DNA of 64,000 bases from Plantago ovata. Its lineage: Eukaryota > Streptophyta > Magnoliopsida > Lamiales > Plantaginaceae. The stretch covers positions 31,469,313 to 31,533,312 of the forward strand of contig CM051457.1 of the NCBI GenBank assembly GCA_028274465.1. Reading direction: 5' to 3'. Positions 34,726 through 46,335 of the stretch are shown piece by piece. Numbering within the stretch: position 1 is the stretch's first letter; each line of letters starts with the position of its first letter. A program made the position numbers and the translations under genes. The notes below the pieces were generated by a model. It saw only the letters and a list, made by a program, of their open reading frames with translations, was not told the origin of the DNA and searched no databases.

Positions 34726-35345
34726 AGAGTTATTATCAAGATACAAGAACATTTGGTGTAGATATCCCTATTCTGAGCCATCAAGCATAGAAAGTCTTTG
34801 GAGCAATCATGTTATTTCAATTAGAACTACACAGGGAAGCAAACATACTTACAATTGGCTTCAATTCTAGTCTCTTGAAATCTCTCAGAACATATACACA
34901 TCTGCTGGTCTGTATTTCAAACCAAAGTTGTCTTAGGCAGAGAAGCAAAATCTTCAGCTATGTATAAAAATAACATACATCCGACCATAAAATTCCCGAG
35001 CGAAAACATGTATAATAATCATTTAATAATATACATAAAAATCCATGTTATGTTTATAGGTTCATATAAGAAGCATCCAACAAAGGAAATCAATTGATCT
35101 TCATACAACAAACAAAAAGTACCCTTTTGCACAGTAGTTTCTGAAAGAAAGACCCATGTGAAAAGAGAGAGCTAAAACTTAACAAACGAGTGTGTACACC
35201 AACCAAGTAAAAGAAAAGAAGAGAGGAAGAAACTCACAGAAAGCCAAGAGAACAAGTTATATTCACGGAAATTTGTAATGTACTTAGCTACCTTTTTAAA
35301 TCAACATTGAGCTAAGAAAAATGAATTTCAGTGGCCAGGGTTTTC
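34726..35345. repeat. Dispersed ~620-bp repeat, copy 1
   Basis: Begins ACAGAGTTATTATCAAGATAC and includes TAGTTTCTGAAAGAAAGACC and CAGTGGCCAGGGTTTTCAAG. Close copies are at about 57120-57690 and 58186-58815. No coding block; it may be leader or intron sequence of the duplicated loci. Confidence 0.75.
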
Positions 35346-35788
35346 AAGAGTCAGATAAACGTACCAAAACTACCACAATATGGTGACAACTGCTCTGCGT
35401 TCAAATATTTATTCCGGTAGAATTTTGACATATTAATGAGCTAGTCCAATAAGTAGAACAAAGAACTTATGAATCACACAATTAGGTTTATGAGACTAAT
35501 TGACTTGAATTAATACTGCAGAATTGGATGATAGATAAGAAATTAAAAGATGAGTAAGTACGTAAACAAACGTGAAAAATAATGTCACGTCATAAACTTT
35601 GCATGAGATAATAATATTATTTATTACTATTCAAATCTGAATGGCACGACATAGTCACATAATCGTTAAATTTGATAGCTAAGACCGCATGAAACTTTCA
35701 ACCATATGGGGAGAAGCTTAGGATGAATTATTCTTTTCCACGGTCTAACAAATAGAAATCATGGGGAGGCGCATCCGTTGCCCCCCAT

Positions 35789-36104
35789 TTAACATAGCCT
35801 AATGCCTTGACCATAGTCAACTCTACAATCGGCAACATGATTAAAGAGATCAGTGAAGAAATCTTGAAAATCAGGTGTTCCATCATCCCGTGGGCATTTA
35901 ATTCCACATAATACACATGAGAGCATTATGCAACACTCATGGTGGGACTCGGTAAACTCACGTGTTGAATCACAAAAACCCGAGTCTCTTAATTTTTGCA
36001 TCTTGGGCGTGAAGGTGCACTCTTCACGACCCTTTGACAGTCTTGTTTGGGATGAGCATGAAGGTGCTAAACATGATTACAAATACAACCAATGTACCTT
36101 TCAT
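35789..36104 (-). pseudogene. Secreted eight-cysteine protein gene, copy A (broken)
   Basis: The start MKGTLVVFVIMFST and the body RDSGFCDSTREFTE, HHECCIMLSCVLCG and VDYGQGIRLC are present, but about 20 nt between NKTV and KGREE are missing compared with the copy at 44.7 kb, which shifts the frame into a TGA. All downstream cysteines are kept, plus an additional one (LSCVLC). See copy B for the family description. Confidence 0.8.
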
Positions 36105-36367
36105 CTTGGATGGCTATAGTAACAACTATATGATATACCAATAGATGAGTAAGTTAAGTATATTAGGACCACTAAATCTTTTGATCTAATTCATTGGAGT
36201 ACTATAGTAGTACCTCTGTGACTCTGTCAAACGAACTCTTCATTAATGATGTTTATCACACCGTTCCTTTCACTTGCTAACCGTTATTTGTATTAGATGA
36301 CGTTATAAAAGTAAATGAATATGAATAGCAAAATTAATTTACAGGAGATTAGTTTACTGGTGCATTT

Positions 36368-36760
36368 TGTCAGAATATGAAAGATTGCAAGAAGAGAGAA
36401 TGAAGATGAATAATCATCTTATTGAATATGAAGATGTATGGATACAAAAGTTGTCTATAAATGAATTACAGACAGTCGCTATATATACTAAGCTAAAGAG
36501 TCCTAGAGTCCTAATGCAATTAATCTAAACTGATTCTACAGATATATACAAAGCTGTAGGATTTTCTTTAATTAAGATAACTCAAACATATTTCCAGGAT
36601 ATAGCATATTCTTTCTAGATGTGGAGTTTCCTGATGAGACCTGGACTCTCTCAATATGTCGGTGTTGACCAAAGAGTTAACCTGTTCTGGTTCAACTCCT
36701 ATGTTAACTCCTGTGTTCTGCTCTTCTTCTTTGATTCAAGCTTCTCTTCTTCTCTTGACA
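36368..36760 (-). repeat. Copia 3' LTR
   Basis: 393 bp, begins TGTCAGAATATG on + and ends CTCTTGACA. About 95% like the other LTR by eye, which lacks the AAACGTTTGG difference near its start. Confidence 0.88.
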
Positions 36761-36943
36761 TTCCCCCGCAAGATGAACATAGATGAAATCAATGTTCATC
36801 TTGGACATAAATGATTTCCATGAATTGACTCAGAACATTGAAAGAATAACAAATGTCTGGCCTAGTGAACATTAGATAAATTAGCTTTCCAACTATCTTT
36901 CTGTAGATTGTCGAATTCTGAAGTGGTTTTCCTGCTTCTTTCC

Positions 36944-37195
36944 TTAATTTTTATTTTGTTCCATTGGAACTACTAGGGGCTTACATCCTAATAAACTTCT
37001 GAATGATTTCAAGACAGTACTTTCTCTGGCATATGTAAATGCCTTTAGAGGATGAGATTTCAACACTTTATTTACTAGACATTCCCCCGTAATGGTGTAG
37101 CCTGGAGGAAGCTGCATATACAAGTCTTCACCCAAATCACCATGAGGAAAGCATTGTGCACGTCTAATTGAGTCTGGAGGAAGCTGCATATACAA
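36944..37195 (-). pseudogene. Copia reverse-transcriptase scrap
   Basis: The translation contains FPHGDLGEDLYMQLPPGY, matching the copia RT segment (FLHGDL.EEVYM..PPGY). It is fused to unrelated-looking sequence and lies within a local tandem duplication, so it is a rearranged remnant. Confidence 0.75.
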
Positions 37196-39195
37196 GTCTT
37201 CACCCAGATGTAAATGCCTTTAGAGGATGAGATTTCAACACTTTATTTACTAGACATTCCCCCGTAATGGTGTAGCCTGGAGGAAGCTGCATATACAAGT
37301 CTTCACCCAGATCACCATGAGGAAAGCATTGTGCACGTCTAATTGAGTCCAATGGTCGAATCCAATTATGTACAATCTATATTCTAATACTTCCCCTCAA
37401 GAGGAACATAGATAAAATGATTTTCTATGTTCATCTTGAACATAAAATGATTTTCAGAATATTCTAGGTTCCGACACTTACAATATTGTAATGTAAGGTC
37501 ATTCGCCATTCTGACTTTAATTCTTCAAGATCTCTTCTTGAAGCTTGAAATTGATGATGGAACCCTTTGGCTAAATTTAAAAGCTCAAGGTGAATATTTA
37601 TTCATTCCTCAAGTCCTTGAAGGTAGGCAAATAAATAGTGTACACAAACTTTCAATTTCAATGAAAGCATTACTTACACTTTAACCTAAATCTCATGGAT
37701 TTCAACCATAATTAAAAATCTCATATTTGTGAGATCAATCAAAATTTCTTAACATGACAGATTTTGAAATAATCGTTTGTCAAGTTAAGCAAACTCTTAT
37801 AAGTGACTCCGAGTTACAGGATTGCAACATGAAACAAAAGACTAATTTTAGTCATATTGGTTGTTGGTAATAAAACAAACCTCTGCTTCAACTTACTTTT
37901 CAAGTAAGTTGCATATGAAATGATCTGATCATAATCAGAATGAAAACTGAACTTTCCTTCAAATGAGTTTATACTCATAATCGAAAATTGAATTTTTCTT
38001 TAAATTCGAATAATCTGCTTAGAGAATATAACATTCCTATTAGATATGTACTTGAAGTCGTAATTTAGACTTTTGCAAGCATTGACAGCAAGACTTTGCA
38101 ATTTTTTGATGAGTCCTTTTTGTCTCCAGTCTTTCCCAACATAGTTGGTTCTTAGATAGAGATTCCAAGGTAAAAAGATGAATATGAAGTGAGACCATGA
38201 TCTATTGGTATTTAGGGTTAATGTGAATCACATATTTCCCCTTCAAATACCAATTGGTTCTCAAATATTTTGGGTTTTCTCTTTGGCAACCCTGTAATGA
38301 TAATGTGAAATTATTTCACAATTGAGTGAACAATCAATTTGAAATCACTCCTTATCAAAATAGTGAAAAATAATCACTGATAATTGCGATTGGGATTTTA
38401 AATGAGTGTGCAATCACTCTCCCCCTTAAATCCCAATCTTCTTTTATATATATATATCATTAAGAATAAAAGAAGACGGCAAATAGCCAAATATATCATG
38501 TGTGATATATGACATTACAATAAGGCAAGTAAATATGAACATTCTGAACTTCCGCAAGTAAAAGGCAGAATTAATTTAGTAATGGAAAAAAAAACATAAA
38601 CATGAAAACAGGCTGGAAAGATATAACCTCAATTTCATAGTTGTTCATGTGTGTATAACACCACAAGTTTAAGCGGATTTGGGAGTACCAAACTTCCATG
38701 TTCGACTCTCGCATATTCCTAAACCAGCGTCTGCCCTCCTTTCTCGACTGGTTGGGAAAACAAGTTCTTCTATGTCATCCACCATCTTCAGTCACAAGGC
38801 GAGATTAGGAATCGATTCTAAACTTGCCAATACATCTTCGTTTCACCAATATTTACAGCACCAGAATGACGGCGGCGGTTGCAAACTGTGTCTGCCTCCG
38901 GTGACGGTAAGGAAGCAAGCATGTGATGCTTTGCCGTATGAATATTAGTTAAGCTTAATACAGATCTAGTCCATAATGAATTCAGATCTGTTAATATATT
39001 ACTCCATCTAGGGAGTTGAAATAACATAGCAATTCTTTTCATTTGTTGAATTTGATTTGATGATGATTTTAATTTTTATTTTTTTTCTTTTTTGCTCGAA
39101 GTATAGCAGCAAAATAATTGATTGTTCAATGACAATGAACTGAAATCTCTTCTTCTTATCCAAGCATGTTTTGATTAGCAAGGATCAATAATCTT

Positions 39196-39207
39196 GCTCT
39201 GATACCA
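39196..39207 (-). other. Primer-binding site of the copia element
   Basis: TGGTATCAGAGC on the minus strand, the sequence complementary to the 3' end of initiator tRNA-Met, directly beside the 5' LTR. Confidence 0.88.
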
Positions 39208-39612
39208 TGTCAGAATATGAAACGTTTGGAAAAGATTGCAAGAAGAGAGAATGAAGATGAATAATCATCTTATTGAATATGAAGATATATTGATACAAAA
39301 GTTGTCTATAAATGAATTACAGACAGCTGCTATATATACTAAGCTAAAGAGTCCTAGAGTCCTAATGCAATTAATCTAAACTGATTCTACAGATATATAC
39401 AAAGCTGTAGGATTTTTTTTTAATTAAGATAACTCAAACATATTTCCAGGATATAGCATATTCCTTCTAGATGTGGAGTTTCCTGATGAGATCTGGACTC
39501 TCTCAATATGTCGGTGTTGACCAAAGAGTTAACCTGTTCTGGTTCAACTCCTATGTTAACTCCTGCGTTCTGCTCTTCTTCTTTGATTCAAGCTTCTTTT
39601 CTTCTCTTCACA
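39208..39612 (-). repeat. Copia 5' LTR
   Basis: 405 bp; same sequence as 36368-36760 apart from point changes and an additional ~10 bp near one end. Confidence 0.88.
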
Positions 39613-40039
39613 CATTTATTATTTGTGTTAAACTTTATAAGATAGGGGTGAGTACTGATGAATAATTAAAACCATTAAGTTACGGTGCAAGGTTTACTAA
39701 ATTATCATAAATCATAATATGACTAACTGCACTATGATGATAAACAGAAGGGTTGAAATTGTGTTAGATAGTTACAGGTCCGCTAGGTAGCGTTGGAATT
39801 TCGTATTGGTATGGTCACGACACGTGGCATATGAGAGACATTCACCTTAATGAAATTATACTCCTATAGTACAATTCAAAGATATGTTGTAAAAACCTGT
39901 GCATTTATTTAAGTTGTACGTGTACCAGGCCTCGTAATATTTTTTATTGTAGTTGACAATTCATATGGATCATCATCATGGATCGCTCATGAATCATGTG
40001 CAATGGTATCCTAGGAGAATCATGGGCAGGGCTGGTCGG
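39613..40039. other. Continuation of duplicated block A
   Basis: Matches 42260-42950 and 53855-54530: the downstream flank of the eight-cysteine gene, ending with ATCATCATCATGGATCGC and GAGAATCATGGGCAGGG. No coding function seen. Confidence 0.6.
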
Positions 40040-40250
40040 AAGGAAGTCCAATGTTTGATAGACTTTGATAGAGTAGATTTTTTATCCAGAAAACTTCCAG
40101 GAGTTATAGATAAGCTATCTAAGATAGCTTAGTTTTCAGAGGATGCTATCTTGAGGATTTACTTGTCAGAACTTCTTGCAAGATGATTATACCAGACATT
40201 TTGTGCAAAAGATGATCAACCAGAAATTCTCAAGCATCAAAAAGGAAAGA
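40040..40250 (+). pseudogene. NLR leucine-rich-repeat fragment, block A
   Basis: Nucleotide match to the LRR part of the NLR gene (about 6400-6600, reverse complement): ACTTTGATAGAGTAGATTTT, GAAAACTTCC, GATGCTATCTTGAGGA and AGAACTTCTTGCAAGATGAT. It is short, with several deletions, and has no open frame. Confidence 0.8.
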
Positions 40251-40559
40251 AGCACACAATCATTTCATCGAGCAGTTGGGATTCAACCAGGAATTAAAAT
40301 AAAAAAAGTGGGAATAATAATTTCCTAGTCACATAATTCGCCATATAATGGAAGCTAACAAATTCGGTTCTAATCAAACCTGTAAGGGAATACCAATTGT
40401 ATCGGGTTCTAGGTCAGACCCTTACGGGCTCTAACACCACCAATCACACTTAACCGATAAAAGATCAAGGCTTTAGGAAAAAAAAAAAAACCTTTGACGT
40501 CACAACCAAGTTACTAAATATAAAAGAGAATTGCCCAGCTTGTACAAATCAAAACTAGA
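40250..40559. other. Spacer within the duplicated region
   Basis: The phrase TTCGGTTCTAATCAAACC and its following ~80 bp recur at 55012-55090. No gene seen. Confidence 0.5.
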
Positions 40560-40960
40560 GCTACCTGATTTTTAAGAGGCCCAGCTTTCCCAGATTAAAC
40601 TATCTAACACCTAACGGTACAAATTGAAGTTCTATACATGACCTTCTCATCATCAAGATGAAAAACCCTAAGATCAGTGGTGATGATTGTGATCCGTATG
40701 TCTCTGTATTGGTCCGAGCGATTGAACCCAAATTTTTGCCTGATTTGGGAATTTTCTTCACTGTCTCCTTTCCGATTCAATTTAGCCCTGTTTCTTCACT
40801 TTTGGCTCCAACGACCTCTGCTTCTTAATTCGTCCTCTTCTTGTTTACTCTGGTCCACGCTCTTATCGAACTGTGCTGCTAATTTACAAACAAAACATCC
40901 AACTCTTATTTCTCTTTTAGCAGAAGCAGCATTAAAGAAAGAACGATCGAGGTAAGATCA
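40560..40960 (+). repeat. Dispersed ~400-bp repeat with short frame, copy 1
   Basis: Begins CTAGAGCTACCTGATTTTTA and recurs at 59245-59650, in part also at 44060-44270. It contains a short frame (MKNPKISGDDCDPYVSVLVR..., 40660-40830) that is closed early by a stop in the 59-kb copy, so it is unlikely to be a conserved protein. It may be a first exon of a larger duplicated gene. Confidence 0.6.
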
Positions 40961-41139
40961 TCCACATCTCTCAAATTTTATCTTACGCCATGTCAGCATT
41001 CGGCCAAAATGAAATTAATCCCTAGCAACCTCGACTTGATTTAGATCAAGTCATGAGCACTTTGGGGAAAAAGCTCGACTGTTCTTGAACACATAATTAA
41101 TATATACTTGTGTATGTATGTATTTATAGTTCAGTTCAG

Positions 41140-41228
41140 ATTTGGTTAATAATATTTTATACTACAAATAAATTCAGTTCAGCGCAGTTTCATTCAGTTC
41201 AATTCAGTTCAGATCAGTTCTGTTCAGA
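41140..41228. repeat. TTCAG/CAGTT pentamer array 1
   Basis: Imperfect GTTCA pentamers (TTCAGTTCAGCGCAGTTTC...), lying about 450 bp from the stop codon of the copy B gene. Similar arrays accompany the other blocks. Confidence 0.75.
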
Positions 41229-41289
41229 CGAAGAAAACAGAGCCTAAGTGCGTAAATAAACATGGCGTCACGCGCGTCTAAACTTTGTA

Positions 41290-41488
41290 CTCGTCGTTTT
41301 TCTTTGGATTCTATACGTTTGCTTTTTTATCGGAGTTTTAGGGGGTTTATATAATGAGTGTAGTGTGTTAGTTCGGTGGCAGGACTCACAATAAAGTTGT
41401 GAGATAAAGATTTGCCAAAATAGAAACGTATAGAATCCAAAGAAACGGACAAAAATGGAATACATATAGAATCCGAAAAACAGATAAG
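41290..41488. mobile_element. Stowaway-like MITE, intact copy 1
   Basis: 199 bp between TA dinucleotides (41288-41289 and 41489-41490). The ends CTCGTCGTTTTTC and GAAAAACAGATAAG are inverted, with further inverted matches TTTCTTTGGATTCTATACG inside. Same family as the element interrupted by the MULE. Confidence 0.8.
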
Positions 41489-41670
41489 TATGAGTTAATA
41501 ATATTATTAATTATTCAAAGTTCGATGGCATGACATAGTCACATAATCGTTGATTTGATAGCTAAGACCGCATTGAAATTTCGACCCTGGGGGAGACGCC
41601 TAGGATGAATTATCCTCCCCCATGGCCTAACAAAATAGAATTCATGGGGAGACGCCTCCGTTGCCCGTAT

Positions 41671-42006
41671 TTAACATAACCTAATGCTTTGACCATAGTC
41701 AACTTGACAATCAGAAACATGATTACCGAGCTCAATGACATAATCTTGAAGATCAGGTGTTTGATTATCGCATGAGCTTATAATTCCACATAATACGTCA
41801 GATAGCATTATGCAACACTTATGGTGAGACTCGGTAAACTCACGCATTGAATTACAAAAACCAGAGTCTCTTAATGTTCGTAGCTGGGGCGTCAAGGTAC
41901 ATTTTTCATGACCCTTTGAACTTTGTGGTAGCTTTGCGACAATCTTGTTTGGACTGAATATGAAGGTGCTAAACATGATTACAAAGACCACCGATGTACC
42001 TTTCAT
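41671..42006 (-). CDS. Small secreted eight-cysteine protein, copy B
   Basis: A single-exon frame of 111 aa, open from MKGTSVVFVIMFST to IRLC-stop. The first ~24 residues are hydrophobic and end in NKIVA, a plausible signal peptide. The mature part has eight cysteines (36, 51, 64, 65, 73, 79, 100, 111), with spacing C-x14-C-x12-CC-x7-C-x5-C-x20-C-x10-C. The central CC pair recalls helical disulfide scaffolds such as the prolamin-like/EC1 group, but I cannot assign the family and the CXC motif of lipid-transfer proteins is absent. Two other intact copies (53260, 60734) differ by only a few residues, and two are broken (35789, 44712). Near-identity across copies, with all cysteines kept, suggests recent duplication and possibly selection. 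An intron-containing or longer form cannot be excluded. Confidence 0.7.
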   Translation of the reverse strand: MKGTSVVFVIMFSTFIFSPNKIVAKLPQSSKGHEKCTLTPQLRTLRDSGFCNSMREFTESHHKCCIMLSDVLCGIISSCDNQTPDLQDYVIELGNHVSDCQVDYGQSIRLC

Positions 42007-42939
42007 TTTGGATGGGCTATATGTAACAACTATACCAATATATGATATACCAATTGATGATTAAGTTTATTAGGACCACTAAAGTTTTTTATCTAATTTA
42101 TAGGAGTACTATAGTAGTACCTCCATCAAACAAACTCTTCATTAATGATGTTTTTCACACCGTTCCTTTCACTTGCTAACCGTTATTTGTATTAATTAGA
42201 TGACGTTATAATTAAGTAAATGGATATGAATAGCAAAATTAATTTACAGGAGATTAATTTACCGGTGCATTTATTATTTGTGTTAACTTTATAACATAGG
42301 GGTAAGTGATGACCATTAAGTCACGGTCCAAGGTTTACTAAATTATCATAAATCATAATATGACTAACTACACTATGATGATAAACTTGAAATTGTGTTA
42401 GATAGTTACAGGCCCGCTAGCTATGATCAACATTTTGTTTACTTAGGTAGCGTTATTGGAATTTCGTATTGGTATGGTCACGGGGCATGCATAGGATAGG
42501 ATAGGAAAGACATTCATTATTATACTCCTATATTACAATTTTAAAAGATTTTTTGAATCAACAAAACTTGTATTAATACCACGAGAAAAAAGAGTACAAA
42601 ACCGGTTCATAAGCATTGCACTACAAAGCTACAAAGAAAACTAACGCACTATTCCAACCCGTAAAGAGTATAAAAGCATGTCCAAACCTATACGTTTATT
42701 TAAGTCGTGTACCAGGTCTCGTAACTATTTTTATTGTAGTTGACAATTTATATGGATTTAAATTGACCGATTGAACTTTGTTAGTCATTAAATTGATGGA
42801 CCACTAAATTGAGAGGGCCTAGGTGGTTTTTTATGGACAGATGAATCCGGCCTAGTTGAACATTAATTAGCTGGTGTTGGATCATCATCATGGATCGCCC
42901 ATGAATTTCCTAGGAGAATCATGGGCAGGGTTGATCTGA
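42007..42939. other. Downstream part of duplicated block B
   Basis: About 930 bp closely matching 53600-54530 in block D, including AAAAGAGTACAAAACCGG and CCACTAAATTGAGAGGGCC. Non-coding. Confidence 0.7.
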
Positions 42940-43170
42940 AGAAATTCCAATGTTTGATAAGAGTATATATTTGATCCAGAAAACTTCCAGGAGTTATAGA
43001 TAAGCTAATTTGTCTAAGAGATGCTATATTGAGGAGCTGCCTACGACATTTACCAGATTTCAATTCCGGGAGACATTGGATTTACTGCTTGTCAGAACCA
43101 TACATTTTGTGAAAAACGTCCTCCTTGCTCCATTCGTATTTTCTCGTGTCATTTCATAGTGATACAAATC
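42940..43170 (+). pseudogene. NLR leucine-rich-repeat fragment, block B
   Basis: Matches the NLR gene around 6350-6600 (reverse complement): CCAGAAAACTTCC, GATAAGCTAATTTGTC, GATGCTATATTGAGGAGCTG and GGAGACATTGGATTTACT. Several deletions; not open. Confidence 0.82.
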
Positions 43171-43369
43171 ATAAGCTCAAATTTTATCTTACGCCATGTC
43201 AGCATTCGGCCAAAATGAACTTAATCCCTAGCAACCTCGACTTGATTTAGATCAAGTCACGAGCACTTTGGGGAAAAAGCTCGACTGTTCTTGAACACAT
43301 AATTAATATATACTTCGTACTTGTATATGTATGTATTTATAGTTCAGTTCATGTTTGGTTAATAATATT

Positions 43370-43452
43370 TTATACTACAAATAAATTCAGTTCAACTCAG
43401 TGCAGCTTCATTCAGTTCAGTTCAATTCAGTTCAGATCAGTTATGTTCAGAC
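43370..43452. repeat. TTCAG/CAGTT pentamer array 2
   Basis: TTCAGTTCAACTCAGTGCAG-type imperfect pentamers, in the same setting as the array at 41.2 kb and followed by the same MITE family. Confidence 0.75.
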
Positions 43453-43512
43453 GAAGAAAATAGAGCCTAAGTGCGTAAATAAACATGACATCACGCGCGT
43501 CAAAACTTTGTA

Positions 43513-43711
43513 GTCATCGGTTTCTTTGGATTCTATACGTTTGCTTTTTTATCGGAGTTTTAAGGGGTTTATATAATGAGTGTAGTGTGTTAGTTCGGTG
43601 GCAGGACCCACAATAAAGTTGTGAGATAAAGATTTGCCAAAAATAGAAACGTATAGAATCCAAAGAAACGGACAAAAATGAAATACATATAGAATCCGAA
43701 AAACAGATAAG
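43513..43711. mobile_element. Stowaway-like MITE, intact copy 2
   Basis: 199 bp between TA dinucleotides (43511-43512 and 43712-43713), nearly identical to 41290-41488. The two copies share flanking sequence, so the second arose by block duplication and not by a separate insertion. Confidence 0.8.
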
Positions 43712-44059
43712 TATGAGTTAATAATATTATTAATTATTCAAAGTTCGATGGCATGACATAGTCACATAATCGTTGATTTGATAGCTAAGACCGCATTGAA
43801 ATTTATAGCCGTAAGATCGACTAATTCTATAAGGAAGTGATGCAGAATACATACAAACTTATCGTATATTATCGATATAGCTTTCTCGATAATCTTTAGT
43901 CGGGGCCAAATTTTTTTGAGCGTTGCTCAAGTTTTCACACACTTGACAACTATAATATGCTCATGGAATGATAGTATAAGACAATCAGACAACATAATAG
44001 AACATACTATATACTAACAATCTATCACTTGGTCAAGAGTCAATCACTCGTATGTGTCT

Positions 44060-44630
44060 AATTTTTGCCTGATTTGGAAATTTTATTATGTCTCCTTTCC
44101 GATTTAATTTAGCCATGTTTCTTCACTTTTGGCTCCAACGACTTCTGCTTCTTAATTCGTCCTCTTCTTGTTTACTCTGATTTACGCTCTTATCGAACTG
44201 TGCTGCTAATTAATTTACAAACAAACCCTCCAACTCTTACTTCTCTTTTGGCAGAAGCAGCATCAATCAAGTTTGTACCACACTACCACTATATGGTGAC
44301 AAGTGCTCAGCGTTCAAATATTTATTCCGGTAGAATTTTGACATATTAATGAACTAGTTCAATAAGTAGAACAAAGAACTTATGAATCACACAATTAGGT
44401 TTATGAGACTAATTGACTTGTATTAATACTGGAGAATTGGATGATAGATAGAAATTAAAAGATGAGTAAGTACGTAAACAAACGTGAAAATATTGTCACG
44501 TCATATACTTTGTATGAGATAATAATATTATTTATTATTCAAATCTGGATGGCAGGACACGGTCACATAGTCATTAATTTGATAGCTAAGAGCCTAAGAC
44601 TGCATGAAAATTTCAACCACACGGGGAGAA
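44060..44630. repeat. Parts of dispersed repeats, block C upstream
   Basis: 44060-44270 matches 40730-40920 (CTGATTTGG, TTCTTCACTTTTGGCTCC). From 44270 to about 44630 it matches 35375-35700 (GCGTTCAAATATTTATTCCG and following). No open frame. Confidence 0.65.
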
Positions 44631-44711
44631 GCCTAGGATGAATTATTCTTTTTTTCCATTGGTCTAACAAATAGAAAACATGGGAGGCGCCTCCGTTCCC
44701 CCACCCCCCAT

Positions 44712-45047
44712 TTAACATAGCCTAATGCCTTCACCATAGTCAACTCTACAATCAGCAACATGATTAAAGAGAATAGTGAAGAAATCTTGAAAATCAGGTG
44801 TCCCATCATCACGTGGGGATTTAATTCCACATAATACACTGGAGAGCATTATACAACACTCATGGTCGGACTCGGTAAACTCACGTGTTGAATCACAAAA
44901 ACCCGAGTCTCTTAATTTTTGCATCTTGGGCGTCTAGGTGCACTCTTCACGACCCTTTGAGCTTTGTGGCAGCGCCACGACAATCTTGTTTGGGATGAGC
45001 ATGAAGGTGCTAAACATGATTACGAATACAACCAATGTACCTTTCAT
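44712..45047 (-). pseudogene. Secreted eight-cysteine protein gene, copy C (one stop codon)
   Basis: Full length from MKGTLVVFVIMFST to IRLC, in frame, but the codon two after the first cysteine is TAG (CT-stop-P). Everything else is open and all eight cysteines are kept. It is closest to copy A (PRDDGTPDFQDFF), so A and C form one subgroup and B, D and E another. Confidence 0.85.
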
Positions 45048-45099
45048 CTTGGATGGCTATATGTAACAACTACTTTAACTCTTCATTTCACCTTAATTT

Positions 45100-45212
45100 C
45101 AGTTTTAATAAGTTCAGTTCTGTTCGTTCAGTTCAGGTTCAATAAGTTCAGTTCAGTTCAGTTGAGATTCAATAAGTTCAATTCAGTTCAGATAAGTTCA
45201 GTTCAATTCAAA
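45100..45212. repeat. TTCAG pentamer array 3
   Basis: TTCAGTTCTGTTCGTTCAG and many GTTCA pentamers. The array begins within about 50 bp of the copy C start codon. Confidence 0.8.
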
Positions 45213-45281
45213 TTTTTTTTATTATTTCTTTTTTAATAATAAAATATATAACAACTAGATTTTACTAAAGATCTTTTTAAT

Positions 45282-45286
45282 AATAA

Positions 45287-45383
<97 letters not shown>
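45282..45383. repeat. (TAA)n microsatellite
   Basis: About 33 uninterrupted TAA units. Directly after it, GGATTTGCGTCATACGATACG may be a decayed Helitron-type hairpin end (compare 46988). Confidence 0.95.
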
Positions 45384-46217
45384 GGATTTGCGTCATACGA
45401 TACGATATGCGTGTGATGCATTGAAACTTGACGTGACTATAACTGTTATGTGATGTATTTAGGCTCTATTTCTTTCGCCTGAAAAACAATATTTTGTGAA
45501 TGACATCTATTTAAAATTTATTTAAATTTTAAAATTTTACCTTATAATAATTACTATAATTTCTTTTACATTATTTTTAAAATGATGCATGGTTGAGCGA
45601 ACTTATGTGGAACGAAATGAATTAAATAATAATATATGTTTACCTTTCTATTATTTATTTATTTATTATCGTAAAATATTGAATTAAATAAACCAAAACA
45701 ATAGATCTCCAAATTGAGGTGATTGAGTCAATATGATGTAGTTATGTATGAAATTCAACATAGAAAAAAAAACACATAACTCCTGATAACAAAAGGCCAA
45801 AAGAAAAAAAAATTAGTACTGATAACAAACCAAAAGCATAGTAGAACCGAGTATCAATCAGAACGGAGGCCAAAAGAACAAAAACAAAAAAGAAAAAAAA
45901 AGAAGTACTAAAATAAAAAACCAGAAGCATAGTAGAAAGCTAGACAAAAACACCCAAACACATATTTCATAACTACATATTAGTTTCCATACTGCATGTG
46001 TATTCTTGTTATTGTTTTGCCCCATTTCTTTTCATTTCTTTTTATTTTGTACTTCAACTTCCTTTAAAATTTGGACTTTGTAATGATATTATTGTTGCTA
46101 TTGTTATAATAATAATTATATTTATAGTTTCGCAGTAATGAAAATTAGTTTTTATCATAATAATAACATATTATTATTATATTATAATTTAATATTAAAA
46201 TTATTTTTATTTATTAT
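45384..46217. other. AT-rich spacer, nothing recognised
   Basis: Inserted between the two parts of block C: the block's sequence stops near 45070 and resumes near 46617. A- and T-runs are common; no coding block. Confidence 0.5.
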
Positions 46218-46335
46218 TGTTCAGTTCAGTTCAAATAAGTTCAGTTCAGTTCAGTTCAGGATTATTAAGTTCAGTTCAGTTCAGATAAGTTCAGTTCAGT
46301 TCAGATAAGTTCAGTTCAGTTCAGATAAGTTCAGA
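46218..46335. repeat. TTCAG pentamer array 4
   Basis: Repeats of AAGTTCAGTTCAGTTCAGAT with a 19- to 20-bp higher-order period, the most regular of these arrays. Confidence 0.85.

Larger units (their letters stand above)
36368..39612 (-). mobile_element. Non-autonomous Ty1/copia LTR element
   Basis: Two LTRs (36368-36760 and 39208-39612), each TG...CA on either strand, flanked by the 5-bp duplication CATTT (36363-36367, 39613-39617). A tRNA-iMet primer-binding site abuts the 39208 LTR (TGGTATCAGAGC on the minus strand, 39207-39196) and a purine tract (GCGGGGGAA) abuts the other, so the element reads on the minus strand. Its 2.4-kb interior has no open polyprotein, only a damaged reverse-transcriptase scrap. 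The insertion split a block whose uninterrupted equivalents are at 42.26 and 53.85 kb (TGGTGCATTTATTATTTG). A 175-bp segment is duplicated in tandem at 37033-37382. Confidence 0.92.

Noticed and set aside
40660-40830. Short MKNPKISGDDC frame as a conserved small protein
   Set aside because: The duplicate at 59.35 kb is cut short by a stop and the third copy lacks the start, so it is not maintained.
44060-45047. Sixth cysteine-rich gene copy near 61.5-62.2 kb by analogy with the other blocks
   Set aside because: Flank sequence repeats there, but no cysteine-rich coding sequence could be found.
45233-45421. Poly-isoleucine open frame
   Set aside because: It is the (TAA)n microsatellite read on the minus strand.
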